Part shown: positions 47,986-58,889 of the stretch, piece by piece
Position numbering within the stretch: position 1 is the stretch's first letter
How the letters are laid out: each line of letters begins with the position of its first letter
DNA from: Larus michahellis
Lineage: Eukaryota; Chordata; Aves; Charadriiformes; Laridae
Direction of reading: 5' to 3'
NCBI RefSeq assembly: GCF_964199755.1
Contig: NC_133913.1
Span: 8,100,201 to 8,164,200 of the forward strand
Length of the DNA: 64,000 nucleotides
Translations under genes and position numbers: made by a program
Notes under the pieces: model-generated
The model's input: the letters and a program-made list of their open reading frames with translations, nothing else
Told to the model about the DNA's origin: nothing
Database searches by the model: none

Positions 47986-50900
47986 TAACAGGGTAAGTTC
48001 GAATCCTGAAGATGGTGGGCTCCACAAAGCAGCCTAGCAGGGAATTTGCTGCCTCCAGACATGCATCCAGCTGAACCTCTGTAAGCAGAGAGGAAAAGTA
48101 GAGGGTGACAACAACTCAGTGAGGAAAGGCTGTGTATTGACAAATAGCCATGCAAGAGCACTGGGAAAGAAGGACATGGGTCAACAGCTGTCAGCTGTAG
48201 ATTTGGTGGGGAAGGCCCAAAGCGTGACTCCTCCCAATAAAATCTTCTTACCAGCTTGGTCCCGCAGCCAGCTACGCGCTTTGGTCTCCAGAATCTCTGA
48301 CCAAGACACTTTCCATTTATACTGATGCAACCAGACTAAAGCCAAAACTGTTGCCCAGACAGTTGGCTGCACATCCTGTGGGGGAAACCAGAACAATCAG
48401 GTGGAAGAAAGAAAAAGAAAGATCAAACCTAAACCAGCACATTTAAAAAGTAAGACCTCCACATGTACACAGAAAATCCCTAAGCTTCTGAAATCCTCAC
48501 AGGGAAAGTTCCCAGGTGTCTCTGCGGATTCTGCCCCACAGCCCCCATACCCCGCTTCCACAAGCAAAGAGGCTCTATATCCCAACTGCTTTGATCTCTT
48601 CCTCTCGGTTCAGCTTAGACTGGAAACTTGGAGCAGAGGAAGGTTCAGCTCATGACAGTGCCTCACTCCTGCCCTTGATCTGCTTACCGCACTGGGCCTT
48701 TGTAGCTCAACATCAGCCTTGCTGAGTCCCAGGGCAGAGGCCAGAGCTGTGGTGAGGGCCCAGGAGCCATTTGCTTTCTGGAGTGCCACCACTACCCTAA
48801 GCCTAGAGAAGTCGCACAGTCTTGTTGACAGTGGTGAGATTGTCCAGTCCCAACTCATTTTAAATGCTGTTGGTTCTTCCATTGGCTGCTCTTCAGGAGG
48901 AGGCTTCTGGTCTGGAAGACAAAAACTTCCACGTAGCTCATATGAGACAGGCAACAGCTCATAACCTTAAATTCTGCCTTCTCCAGATACACTTAATAGA
49001 TATACGCCATCGTCTCTGTGCTTTCCCAATCTTTTCTAGTCCTCCACAAGCATCCCTCCCAGAGCATCCACAGATTTTCCCAGTCCTTCATAAGCATACT
49101 AAAAATCTGCCCTATAAGCTCTAGTTCACTCAGCATAATTCCCTCTGAACACCCTTAATTCCTCCCATGAGCATCACTAATGTTACTCCTTCCCCCATGC
49201 AGTGCTACAGGCTTGGGGAAGAGTGGCTGGAAAGCTGCCCGGTGGAAAAGGACCTGGGGGTGTTGGTCGACTGCCGACTGAGTATGAGCCAGCAGTGTGC
49301 CCAGGTGGACAAGAATGCTAACAGCATCCAGGCCTGTATCAGGAACAGTGTGGTGAGTAGGATCATCCCCCTGTACTCGGCACCAGAGAGGCCACACCTT
49401 GAATACTGTGTTCAGTTTCAGGCCCCTCAGTACAATAAAGACACTGAGGTGCTGGAGCGGAGCATGTCCAGAGGAGGGCAACAAAGCTGGTGAGGGGTCT
49501 GGAGCACAAGCCTTATGAGGAGCGGCTGTGGGAACTAGGGTTGTTTAGTCTGGAGAAAAGGAGGCTGACGGGGAGACCTTGTCGCTCTCTGTAACTACCT
49601 GAACCATAGAATCATAGAATGGTTTAGGTTGGAAGGGACCTTAAAGATCACCCAGTTCTAACCCCCTTGCCATGGGCAGGGACACCTCCCACTAGAGGTC
49701 CCGTCCAGCCTGGCCTTGAACATTTCCAGGGATCAGACCTCCACAACTTCTCTGGGCAACCTGTGCCAGTATCTCGTCACCCTCATAGTGAAAAATTTCT
49801 TCCTGATATCTAATCTAAATCTACCCTCTTCCAATTTGAAGCCATTACCCCTCGTCTTATCACTACATACCCTTGTAAAAAGTCCCTCTCCATCTTTCTT
49901 GTAGGCACACTTCCAATACTGGAAGGCCAGTAAAAGGTGTCCCTCGAGCCTTCTCTTCTCCAGGCTGAACAACCCCAATTCTCTCAGCCTGTCTTCATAG
50001 GAGAGGTGCCAGAGGTGCCAGGGAAGTATGAGAGGCTTCCCTGTCTTCCTGTCCCGTAAACACATCTTCTCAACCCCTTGTGCCCCCACTTTTCTTCAGG
50101 TTACTGTAGCCCTTCCTCAACAAACCTGCTTTACAGTCCTCCTTGCTAGGTTTGCAAGCCTGTTTGCAAGGGCACTTTTGTTCCACGTGGTCAGACCAAT
50201 CCTGTTCCTTTTCAGTAACACTTGTTCCTCAGAGAGGGTCCTGCAGTCATGGTAGTAAAAGTCCTGCATGTGACACCAGCTATGCATCCAATTGACCTGT
50301 AGGATGAGTCAATTTCTACCAATCCTTTCTCTTTCACTGGAAGAACTGAAGAACACCATGTGGGCTCCCATGCCCTTCACCCTCTCCCACAGGGTTCCAT
50401 AATTGCACATGATATGCTCCAGGTTATCCCTGTTAGTGCCATTGCTGTCCACAGAGAAGAGCAGCAATGGGTAATAGCCTTGGCAGTCTCTGCAGATTCT
50501 TCAGTCCTGGCCTCTGATGAGCATCCGGAAGTGTGAGGTTATATGTGAGATATATGTGTCCATCCCCTGCAGGAGACAATTTCCAGTAACTATGACATGC
50601 CTTTCCCCTCTGCTTGGACACTAGGTTCAGGCTCAGCTGGCTCTGGATGCCTCTCCTGACAGGCCTTGTTTGTCCTCACCAGTGCCCAGGCACTATACCT
50701 ACTCTGAAGCTGTAGGTCTGCAGGTTGAGCAGAAGCCTTCCCCCTACTGTCAGAAGCCACAAGGTACCTTTCCCTCTTTTCACTACATCCTCCAGATCTT
50801 CCATCCTCCTTGCTTCACATAACTCAGGCTTTTTTCTCTGCAGACTTTCCATAAAAAACAGGACAATCTCCTCTTCATTCACCCTGACAGTGTGCAGTGT

Positions 50901-53900
50901 GCTTACTTCTTCCTTCTAGCTCCTCCAGTTAGCAAGTCCGAGCCTTGACCACAACATACCTCCAATAGAGGAGGGCACTTCTGCCCCAGCCCCAGGGTGA
51001 AACACCAGCTTCTTCTCTCTTCAGTTCAAGACCTAGGCAGCACTATCTTACTTTTATGGTCTGTCTGGCCTGAGGCTTCCAATGTACCAAGGGTAAATGC
51101 ACCAGTTAGTGCTGGAGAGGGTGTTGTGTCGCATGCTGCACAAGCTTCACTCAGCCCCACGCAGGATTGAACAGCTGATGGACCCCTCTGCATCCCTGCT
51201 GCACTAACTGCTGAGACAACTGCTATGTCTCTGTTAACTAGCTGTAAGTTCTTGCCTACCTGATATATTGCAACACCAGCTGAAAAAGTGCTTGACACCT
51301 TCTCCCACTGTGAGAAGTTTCTTGAAAACAGTAAGCAGACACACTCCCTGATGTGGAAACAGTCAGCAGAAGCTGATCGTTAGAGATGACTGAAGTACAA
51401 GTCTACAGAAGCTAACACTCGTCAACAGAAATCACAAGAAGTTCCCAGCAGGTGATCCTTGGAGATCAGAAGATGAGACCTGGACAAGCAGAAGGCTGGA
51501 AGAAAAGGAAGTACGGAAACTGCTGTGCAAACGCTGCGCTAGCTGGCTCATTTTTGCTGAACTGTATGAGGATAAAGCTAAAGATTCATGCAGATATTTT
51601 GTGACGAACTTAGTGTTTGGGTATGGAGTTAAGGATAGCTGAAGACAAGAATAAGGTTACTTCAGAAAAGTAATAAGGCATTTGATTCTCAATTTCCAGC
51701 CCAGAATTGAGATGTAGGAGTTTGCTTAGTCTGTCACTCCATCTGTCCCCAGCACAATGACAATCAAGAAGTCTGGTGAGAAGATAAATGCTGAAAGGGG
51801 AGTTCAACCCTAGACCAATACATTTTGAGAATGCCTGGCTGAGAAGTTTCTCCTTACCTTTACAGGTTGCTGAAAGCTGAGTGAGTGCCTCAGTGTCCGG
51901 GGTTTTGCGATCAAGTATGTCAAGCAAGAACTGGCACTTCTGGACCATCCAAAACTTGGTGGACTTGAACAACGCAGGCCTGAAGCTACTTAACCAGAGC
52001 AGCTGGCAGGGAACCAGGTTGCAAGAGGGAGAGAAAAACATTGAGGAGTCTGGAGGCAAAGAATCTGGGGAGAGAAGCAAGGAGATGGGGGTTAGATCCA
52101 GAGGTACTAGAGATAGCCAAAAGGGTGGTCAGGTCCACAGGATAGAGGGCTGCAGATGGTGAGGAGGCATCAGACCAACAAGCCCCACTTTCCCCTCCCA
52201 GTCCTGTCCCCACTGCTTCTGGCCTTACCGTGGTGCCAGGCATCCCTCTGTTTCATGCGTACTGCCACAATGGATGTGAAGGGGGACAAGACCCCCAGGC
52301 TGAGGCTGGACTTAACTGCATTGTGCCAGATATCCTTCTCTGTCCTGCTTGTCCCTTCCCAGGCCAGTTTCCACAGCAGGTGCATCATGGCCATGCGGTG
52401 CACAGGTAGCCTGCAGGGGCAGGGAGTTAGTCCTTGGCTTCACCTTGGAGAGGGGCGCAGGACACGTGGAGTAAAGAGGAGGGAGCAGCGGGGCAATGGT
52501 CACACAGGTCATCTCCCGAGGTCAGGGCAGAGGGGACAACAGGGGAGCACTGAATGCCCAGATCCTCTTCCCACCTCAGGCTACAGCAGGAAGGATGCAA
52601 GCGGGAAGGAAGAGGGACACCTGCTGTCCCTCTTCCAGAACTCATGGGCAAGTGTGTTACCCTCTCACCTGTTGTCTGCTGATGGGGACAGTGAGAATCT
52701 GAGCGTGTAATCAAAGGACTGGCTGCCCACGTGGTACTGAAGGGTCACAGCTCCCTCACCCACTTTTGGATCCTGGCGACACAGGGGAAAGAGTCAGACA
52801 GAAATATTCATCTGCAAGGCACAGGCAGCCTGGCTACCTAGGTAGCCTGATCTATTAATGTAGTAGATGTCCATGGTTGGAGCAGCAGCAGTGGTGTCTC
52901 TGAGGGAAAGAAGGGGGGTCAGAAGAGCCCTATCATGGTGTCTCTCAGGTATAGTGGAGGTGAACGACTCTGAGTGCTGGGAAGATGAAACAGGCAGTGG
53001 GTCCTTTACTTTCCAGAAAGCCCTGCCCCAGTGCATATCGTTCCTGGATCAATCTCACCTGTGTTTGCCCATGGATCTGGGCATAGATGGAGCTCTTATG
53101 TCCCTGGAAGATCATGTCAGGAGCTTTTCTGATCATTGACACCTCCAGGCCAGGTGGAAGTTCCCAGTGTAGTGAGATCCCACTTGCCAGAGGCTGCAAT
53201 GCCCTCTGTAAGCATTTCACTGCCTGGTAAGGGGAAGAAGAGAGCACAGATCACTCAGGTTCACTCCCAGTTCTGGGGCGGGGGGAGAAGTTGGAGGTGG
53301 ATCTCTGAGTTTGAATGGATGGTGGTATCTAGATTGCCTTCCATGTCTAGGAGAGCCATGGGAGGTATTGAATAGAGCAGAGGGGTACCTGGGTCATTAC
53401 CTCGGATGTCATGTCCATCCTAGAGTGGATGCACACACATTCACCTTTGGTCTCCAGGGCCATGGCCTGGGAAAGGTTGAAGCTGTCACATCGGTTAGTA
53501 GGAAAACAGAAACACCTGTACAGGAAAAAGGAGGACGTTAGAGATGGGACAAAGGTGAGAGGTATGAAGGACAAGAGTGGTACAAAGGACAAAATCTGGA
53601 GAGGTAAGAATACTTCTAATCACAGAATTACAGAATCACAGAATGATAGGGGTTCGAAGGGACCCCTGGATTTCATCTAGTCCAGCCCCCCTGCTACAGC
53701 AGGGTCACCTAGAGCAGGTTGCACAGGAATGTGTCCAGGCGGGTTTTGAACGTCTCCAGAGACGGAGACTCCACCACCTCTCTGGGCAGCCTGTGCCAGG
53801 CCTCTGCCACCCTCACAGCAAAGAAGTTTTTCCTCATGTTGAGATGGAACTTCCTACGTCCAAGTTTGTGCCCATTACTGCTTGTCCTGTCACTGGGCAA

Positions 53901-56900
53901 CACTGAAAAGAGCCTGGTCCCATCCTCCTGACACCTACCCTTTCAGTATTTATAAGCATTGATAAGATCCCCCCTCAGCCTTCTTTTTTCCAGACTAAAA
54001 AGACCCAAGTCCCTCAGCCTTTCTTCATCAGAGAGGTGTTCCAGTCCCCTAATCATCTCGGTAGCCCTTTGCTGTAACCTCTCCAGCAGTTCCCTGTCCT
54101 TCTTGAAGCGGGGAGCCCAGAAATGGACACAGTAACAGTACTCCAGGTGTGGCCTCACCAGGGCAGAGTAGAGGGGGAGGATGACCTCCCTTGACCTGCT
54201 GGCCACGCTCTTTTTAATGCACCCCAGGATGCCATTGGCCTTTTTGTCCACAAGGGCACATTGCTGGCTCATGGTCATCCTGTTGTCCACCAGGACTCCC
54301 AGGTCTCTTTCCACCGAGCTGCTCTCCAGCAGGTCAGCCCCAGCCTGTACCGGTAATAGTACATAACAGAAATGGAATTGACTCGGAGTTTCCCCATTCA
54401 CTTCGGGGTGAGAAACATTACCTGCTGGACAGGGAGATCATGGGAATGTGTTTTGGGCCCAAAGAGAATGTTAAGGTATTGCAGGCTGAGAGGGAAGAGG
54501 AAAAGTGGTGAGAAGAGCAGGGAAAGTTTGGGACAGGAGACTCACTAGATGAAAAGTACAGGCATTCTTTGTGAGGTAAGGAAAACATGTGGGGGTGTCC
54601 TTGCTGAAGTTCCACCAAGGTAAAGAGAATATCTGTGGCAAGCTAGGATCTGAGAGAACGTTTGAAGCACTCTGACAGTCAAGGGGAGGGGAAGGTTGTG
54701 AATTAGTATGTTAAGGGACAGGAACAGGGCTCCCCCATTACCGGTGGTGGTCCCGGTAACGGTAGACCTCAGCCATGACAGCTTCCTCTTCACTGGAGAT
54801 CTTCCTTTGAATGAAGATGAAAAGCTGAGGGAGAGAGGAGGGGAAACAAAGATTGACAGGGCTGGGCACCCCCGTAGAGGAAAAACGCCCTTCTAAAATG
54901 CAGGAAGCCTTCCCAGTTTGCTCCCTTACCCTCTCACACCCACTGGCCTTGAAGCAGGAAAAGAGATTGTTTGTCTCCTTTCATTAACACCAGGCCACCT
55001 CTTTGCACAAAGGGGCACCCCACAAGGAAAATCCACCTTCCTCAAGTGCAGGCAAATTCCACAGAAGCCCTCCCACACTGCCCACACCAAAGATGGTGTC
55101 ACTTTCTGCCATGAGGACACCCCCCCGCCATGCCAACTCCCAGTGCAAACAGCAGCAGACTATCTCACCCTGAGCCCTGACGTCTACCTTTACCCCATTG
55201 TTTACACTCATTCCCCTCCCCATAACCACTTGGCCCCTGATACCTGGCGGGCGTGCCCATGAAGGAGAGGAGTGCTGTAGATAAACCTTAGAAGGCCCAA
55301 CAGGTCACAGCCCCCCAGATCAGGGCAGATGGAGGAGATGCGCCCCACTGCATTGTCCATGCTTTCCTGCGTGTATTCCACACTCTGCCTGTGGGATGGC
55401 ACCTGGAGTGTCAGAGGGGAGAGAACCTGGCCCACAGCTACCCTCACATGGCCACTCCCTAGAAAAGCCCTACCTCATTACCAGTGCTACAGAAGCACCC
55501 TGAAAAGAGGACTTACCCCCTCACTGCTCCCAACATATCCTGCCCCATAACTACCCTCTAGCAAGAGCTTGTCCCATAGTTTCACTTCGAAAAGTCATAC
55601 TGTACTTACCCCTTGGCCCTGCCCCATCATCACCCGCAACTCACAGATAGAAGGCTTTGAAAGTGGCCCCAAAACTGTAGATGTTGAAGTAACAGCCCAG
55701 AGGCAAACTCTTGAGGAGGAAGAGCAGGGTGTTCTGGAGACAGACGGAGGGATGAGCAGAGCTCAGATGGGGAAACTTGGCAGAACATCTGGCTACGTGA
55801 AGTAGCTTGCCTCTAACCCCACCAGCTGGGCATGACCAGCGTGGAAAATTCTCCCTGATGACCTCCTCCGGTGGTACCTGTGCATCCTGGAAGAGGCTGC
55901 AGTCCATGAGAAAGAGAAATTCCCCCAGATGGCCTGGACTGGGCTCGACCTCAGGAATACTGGGCATCAGTGTCACCATCACCACAGGGTCTCCCAGCAG
56001 AGAGCCTGGAGTGTGTGGGGGGAAACAAGGAGGACTTTTAGGTTGGAGTTTTCTTCTCTGTCTCTTTGCTTTTGTCCTCCACATAGCCCTCAGCTTTGAC
56101 CTATTGCCTGAAAAGCCCCTCAGAGACTCCCAGGCTCCCTGACAGCCTCTCTCTAATGCTCACTTCCACCCTCCTCACTCACCAGGTGGGGCTTTGGGAT
56201 CTCTCCTCTCCACCACTGCGCTGAGTGTGTGAGACCCTCTGTAATACACCAGCACGTTCAGATCAGCCTGCATACAGGGTGGACATTTCAAGGATACCTG
56301 AGGACAAGCAGGGTGTGGAGAGGAAAGAGAAACAAATAAAAGGACTGAGGAGTCCTAAGGAACATCAGCAGGTTGCAGACCCTTCCATCCTCTTCCCCTT
56401 TGATATTCTAGCATCTGGCAGGGCCGTACCACAGCAGATGTTTGATCTGGAGTCGTGTATTGCAGAGGAGTGTAGCTGCTGTTAATGGCTATATGGGACA
56501 CACCACGGGCTGAATTCAGACAGATGCTGAAGTGCAGGTTTTCAGATTCTGTCTCCTCCTCAGAAGAATGCCATCCTGCAGAAAGAAAGAGGTGTGAGAA
56601 GATGAAAGAAGAGACCCTAGGGCAGCAGACAGCTATGGTGGAGCACAGTTTGTCATTGGTAGGGGGAAAATGCAGCTTCTGAGATGTCCCTCACTGTGGT
56701 GCTTAGTTGGGGGGTGGTGGTGGTGAATCTGTAGACACTGGTTTGTATAGGTATCTGTGGGGATCTCTTCCTGTGGGATACATGGGGAGACCTGTGGAGT
56801 TCCTGACTATGAAGTGCAAGGGGGAATATTCAGATTTTCTCACTGAGGCACGTGTGCAGATATAGGGGTCCCCTCCAGGAGGGGTGCTGGGCAGTGATGT

Positions 56901-58884
56901 GTTCCTCCTTAGGGGATGCACCTGGGTGATCACTCACTAATGTAGTTTGTCCGGGGGAAGAGCTCGTGTGGCCAGCAAAACTGAGCAGCTCCATCAGGCT
57001 GCATTGGCAGCTCCTGGACATAGCACAGGCTGATGGTCACTTCGCTGTTAGGAGGCAGGGTCCCCAAGAAACAAGCGAACACAGGACCCCAAAGATCCCA
57101 CTGGTTCTGCAGGTATCCTAAATTCTCCATGCCTGAAGTGGCTCTGCACAGCTGCTGGGCCTGCCACAGAGGGAGAAAATTGTGTCACAGGCCTCCACAG
57201 GATTCCATTCTCTCACCTCCACCCTTCATCCCAATCTGCTGACCCCCTCTCACCACAGTCCCAATACCTCCTCCTTCTCCCAGAGCATTGCTTCAATGCG
57301 AGTGTCCCCCATGGTAGCGTAGAAGGTGTGTACAACAGTATCAGAGTCCACAGGAAATACGAACATGGTCTCCTTAGGGACTTGGTGCGTATTGCGGAAA
57401 AACAGCTCAGACACCACATCAGCCACAAAGTCCTGGATGGTTACATTTACTGTCACACTTTCCAGCTCCATTTCAGAATAGGAAGAAAAGAACCATATTC
57501 CCCTCTGGAATAAGCCTGAGGAAGACACAACAGCTGTCAGATTCCCTGGCTGCACGTAGGAAACTTTAAATTTGAGGTGTCTGCTTGTAATGGGAAAAAA
57601 TTTCGTGTCCAAACCTGCCACAGAAATGCCAGTTGCAGAAGCTGACAAATAGTAATAAAAAGTCCCTGAGGCTGTCAACGTGTTTCCCATCTTTCTAAGC
57701 CCCTTTCTGTCCAACACACAACAACTGTGCCCTCAGATCACCTAAATGCGTTGTGCTTCATCTTAGTTCAGGCCTTCCATGGCATTGAGAGGAGTCTGTC
57801 TGTCCCCCAGCACATAGAGTGTGACAGTCCCACAATAGAGCTTCATGCAAACTGCAGGAGGTGCCCTGCAGCTCCTCAAACCTTCAGACCATATCTCAGA
57901 GATAGGAGCAGGTGCTGTCACCTGCTTTGAGACTAATGCTCCAAAGAGATTATCTTGATTTTCAACTTAAGTAGATATACTACTCATTTTGGACTACTGG
58001 AAGGGAAGGGGGGACCATACCAAGGGCACTTAGCATGGCATCAGAGGTACAGTCACAGGAAGTTACTTCATCTCCTTTTCATTGTCAGCAGTGGAGATGT
58101 TTCTTGATGACCTCGCTTCCTCACCTGTCATACCTGTAGCATATGTTTTATTTGAGGCCAACAATATGCACATGCAAATTTGATGATCTGTCTTCCTGTT
58201 ATGACAGCAGCCCATGGAAAGGCAACCTTCTCCATACCTTTGCACGCAGTTTGAGATGAAGAGCATCTCGTATTAGGGCAAGGTTTGGCATCAGTGGTGT
58301 GTCAAACCTGATGGCAAAATGCGTTGGAGTAGTGTCTTAGTCAAGAATGGCATAACATTGTAGTAGGAACAGAGGGACAGTTAGCAAAGGAAGGTATAAG
58401 ACCTTCACAGGAGTTGTTGTAATGTCTTGGAAGGGGATGGTATACAGAAGATGGTAGAGTTCACCTGGAGGGAACAATGCAACTCACCAATCAAGTGATG
58501 TACCTAGGTATCACAACACAATTCAGTAGTGGATGATTTAGCACCACAGTAGAGGTGATGCAATATCCTAGCACTGAGGAGTGTTGCCCCCCCATCCCAT
58601 AGTGCCAGACGTCTCTTCTGCATCATCCCCTCACTTTGTGATGGTTTCCCTGGAAAGCCTTCAGCACTTACAAAATCACACTTACAAAAACATCTTTTAC
58701 TATGTCGTCCAGAAAAAGTGAAGGCTGACTACAGGCCCTGCTCCTGAGTTCCCAGTACATGGTGAGGTATGCCTCCTTGTCAATGACCCAAGAAATCAGT
58801 TGCTTCCCACGTTGCTCTCCCAGATAAAATCTTCCCCACTGCTCACAGATGCCACCTTTATGGCCCCAACTCACCTCTATACAT
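47960..58884 (-). CDS. VWA5A-like protein, gene B (17 coding exons, 808 residues)
   Basis: Tandem paralogue of the gene at 13413-20863. Exons, 5' to 3': 58875-58884, 57268-57515, 56938-57160, 56430-56575, 56183-56297, 55878-56005, 55645-55733, 55244-55388, 54742-54824, 53401-53515, 53059-53223, 52669-52772, 52229-52410, 51858-52064, 48688-48911, 48252-48375, 47960-48078. The proposed first exon is only ATG TAT AGA G before a GTGAGT donor; it is in the right phase but has a weak start context. VIT domain at residues 4-160 ([22 protein letters not shown]). VWA region at about 275-434 begins GEFLFLMD. C-terminal region has [10 protein letters not shown] (exon 48688-48911). MIDAS motifs are degenerate: DCSLF for DxSxS near residue 282, Cys for Thr, and no Asp in the FIFIQR strand. 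The last dozen residues and stop lie in an LTR relic. Introns hold CR1 copies at 49.2-50.0 and 53.6-54.35 kb. Molecular function is unknown. Confidence 0.9.
49195..49602 (+). mobile_element. CR1 LINE fragment in an intron of gene B
   Basis: Plus-oriented CR1: [20 protein letters not shown], then [18 protein letters not shown], truncated at gtaactacctga. It lies in the large intron between exons 48688-48911 and 51858-52064 and is abutted by a CR1 of opposite orientation. Confidence 0.92.
49603..50015 (-). mobile_element. CR1 LINE fragment, opposite orientation
   Basis: Minus-oriented CR1 with 3' end at 49603 (accatagaatcatagaatgg), then [20 protein letters not shown] near 50000. It starts exactly where the plus-oriented fragment stops, suggesting insertion into it. 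Confidence 0.92.
50025..51855. other. Intron sequence of gene B without further features
   Basis: Part of the 2.9-kb intron between exons 48688-48911 and 51858-52064. No CR1, LTR or exon was recognised. Frames of 60 to 90 codons show no family resemblance. Confidence 0.5.
53617..54350 (-). mobile_element. CR1 LINE copy in an intron of gene B
   Basis: Minus-oriented CR1: 3' end cagaattacagaatcacaga, then minus-strand ORF2 pieces [24 protein letters not shown] and RPHLEYC. It sits between exons 53401-53515 and 54742-54824. This intron corresponds to the one that holds a CR1 in gene A, but the 3' ends of the two elements differ, so they look like separate insertions. Confidence 0.93.
57520..58870. 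other. First intron of gene B as modelled
   Basis: No repeat or gene was recognised. A second consensus donor on the minus strand (TTG|GTGAGT at about 58493) has no usable start codon in phase upstream and was not adopted. Confidence 0.4.
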
Positions 58885-58889
58885 ATACC

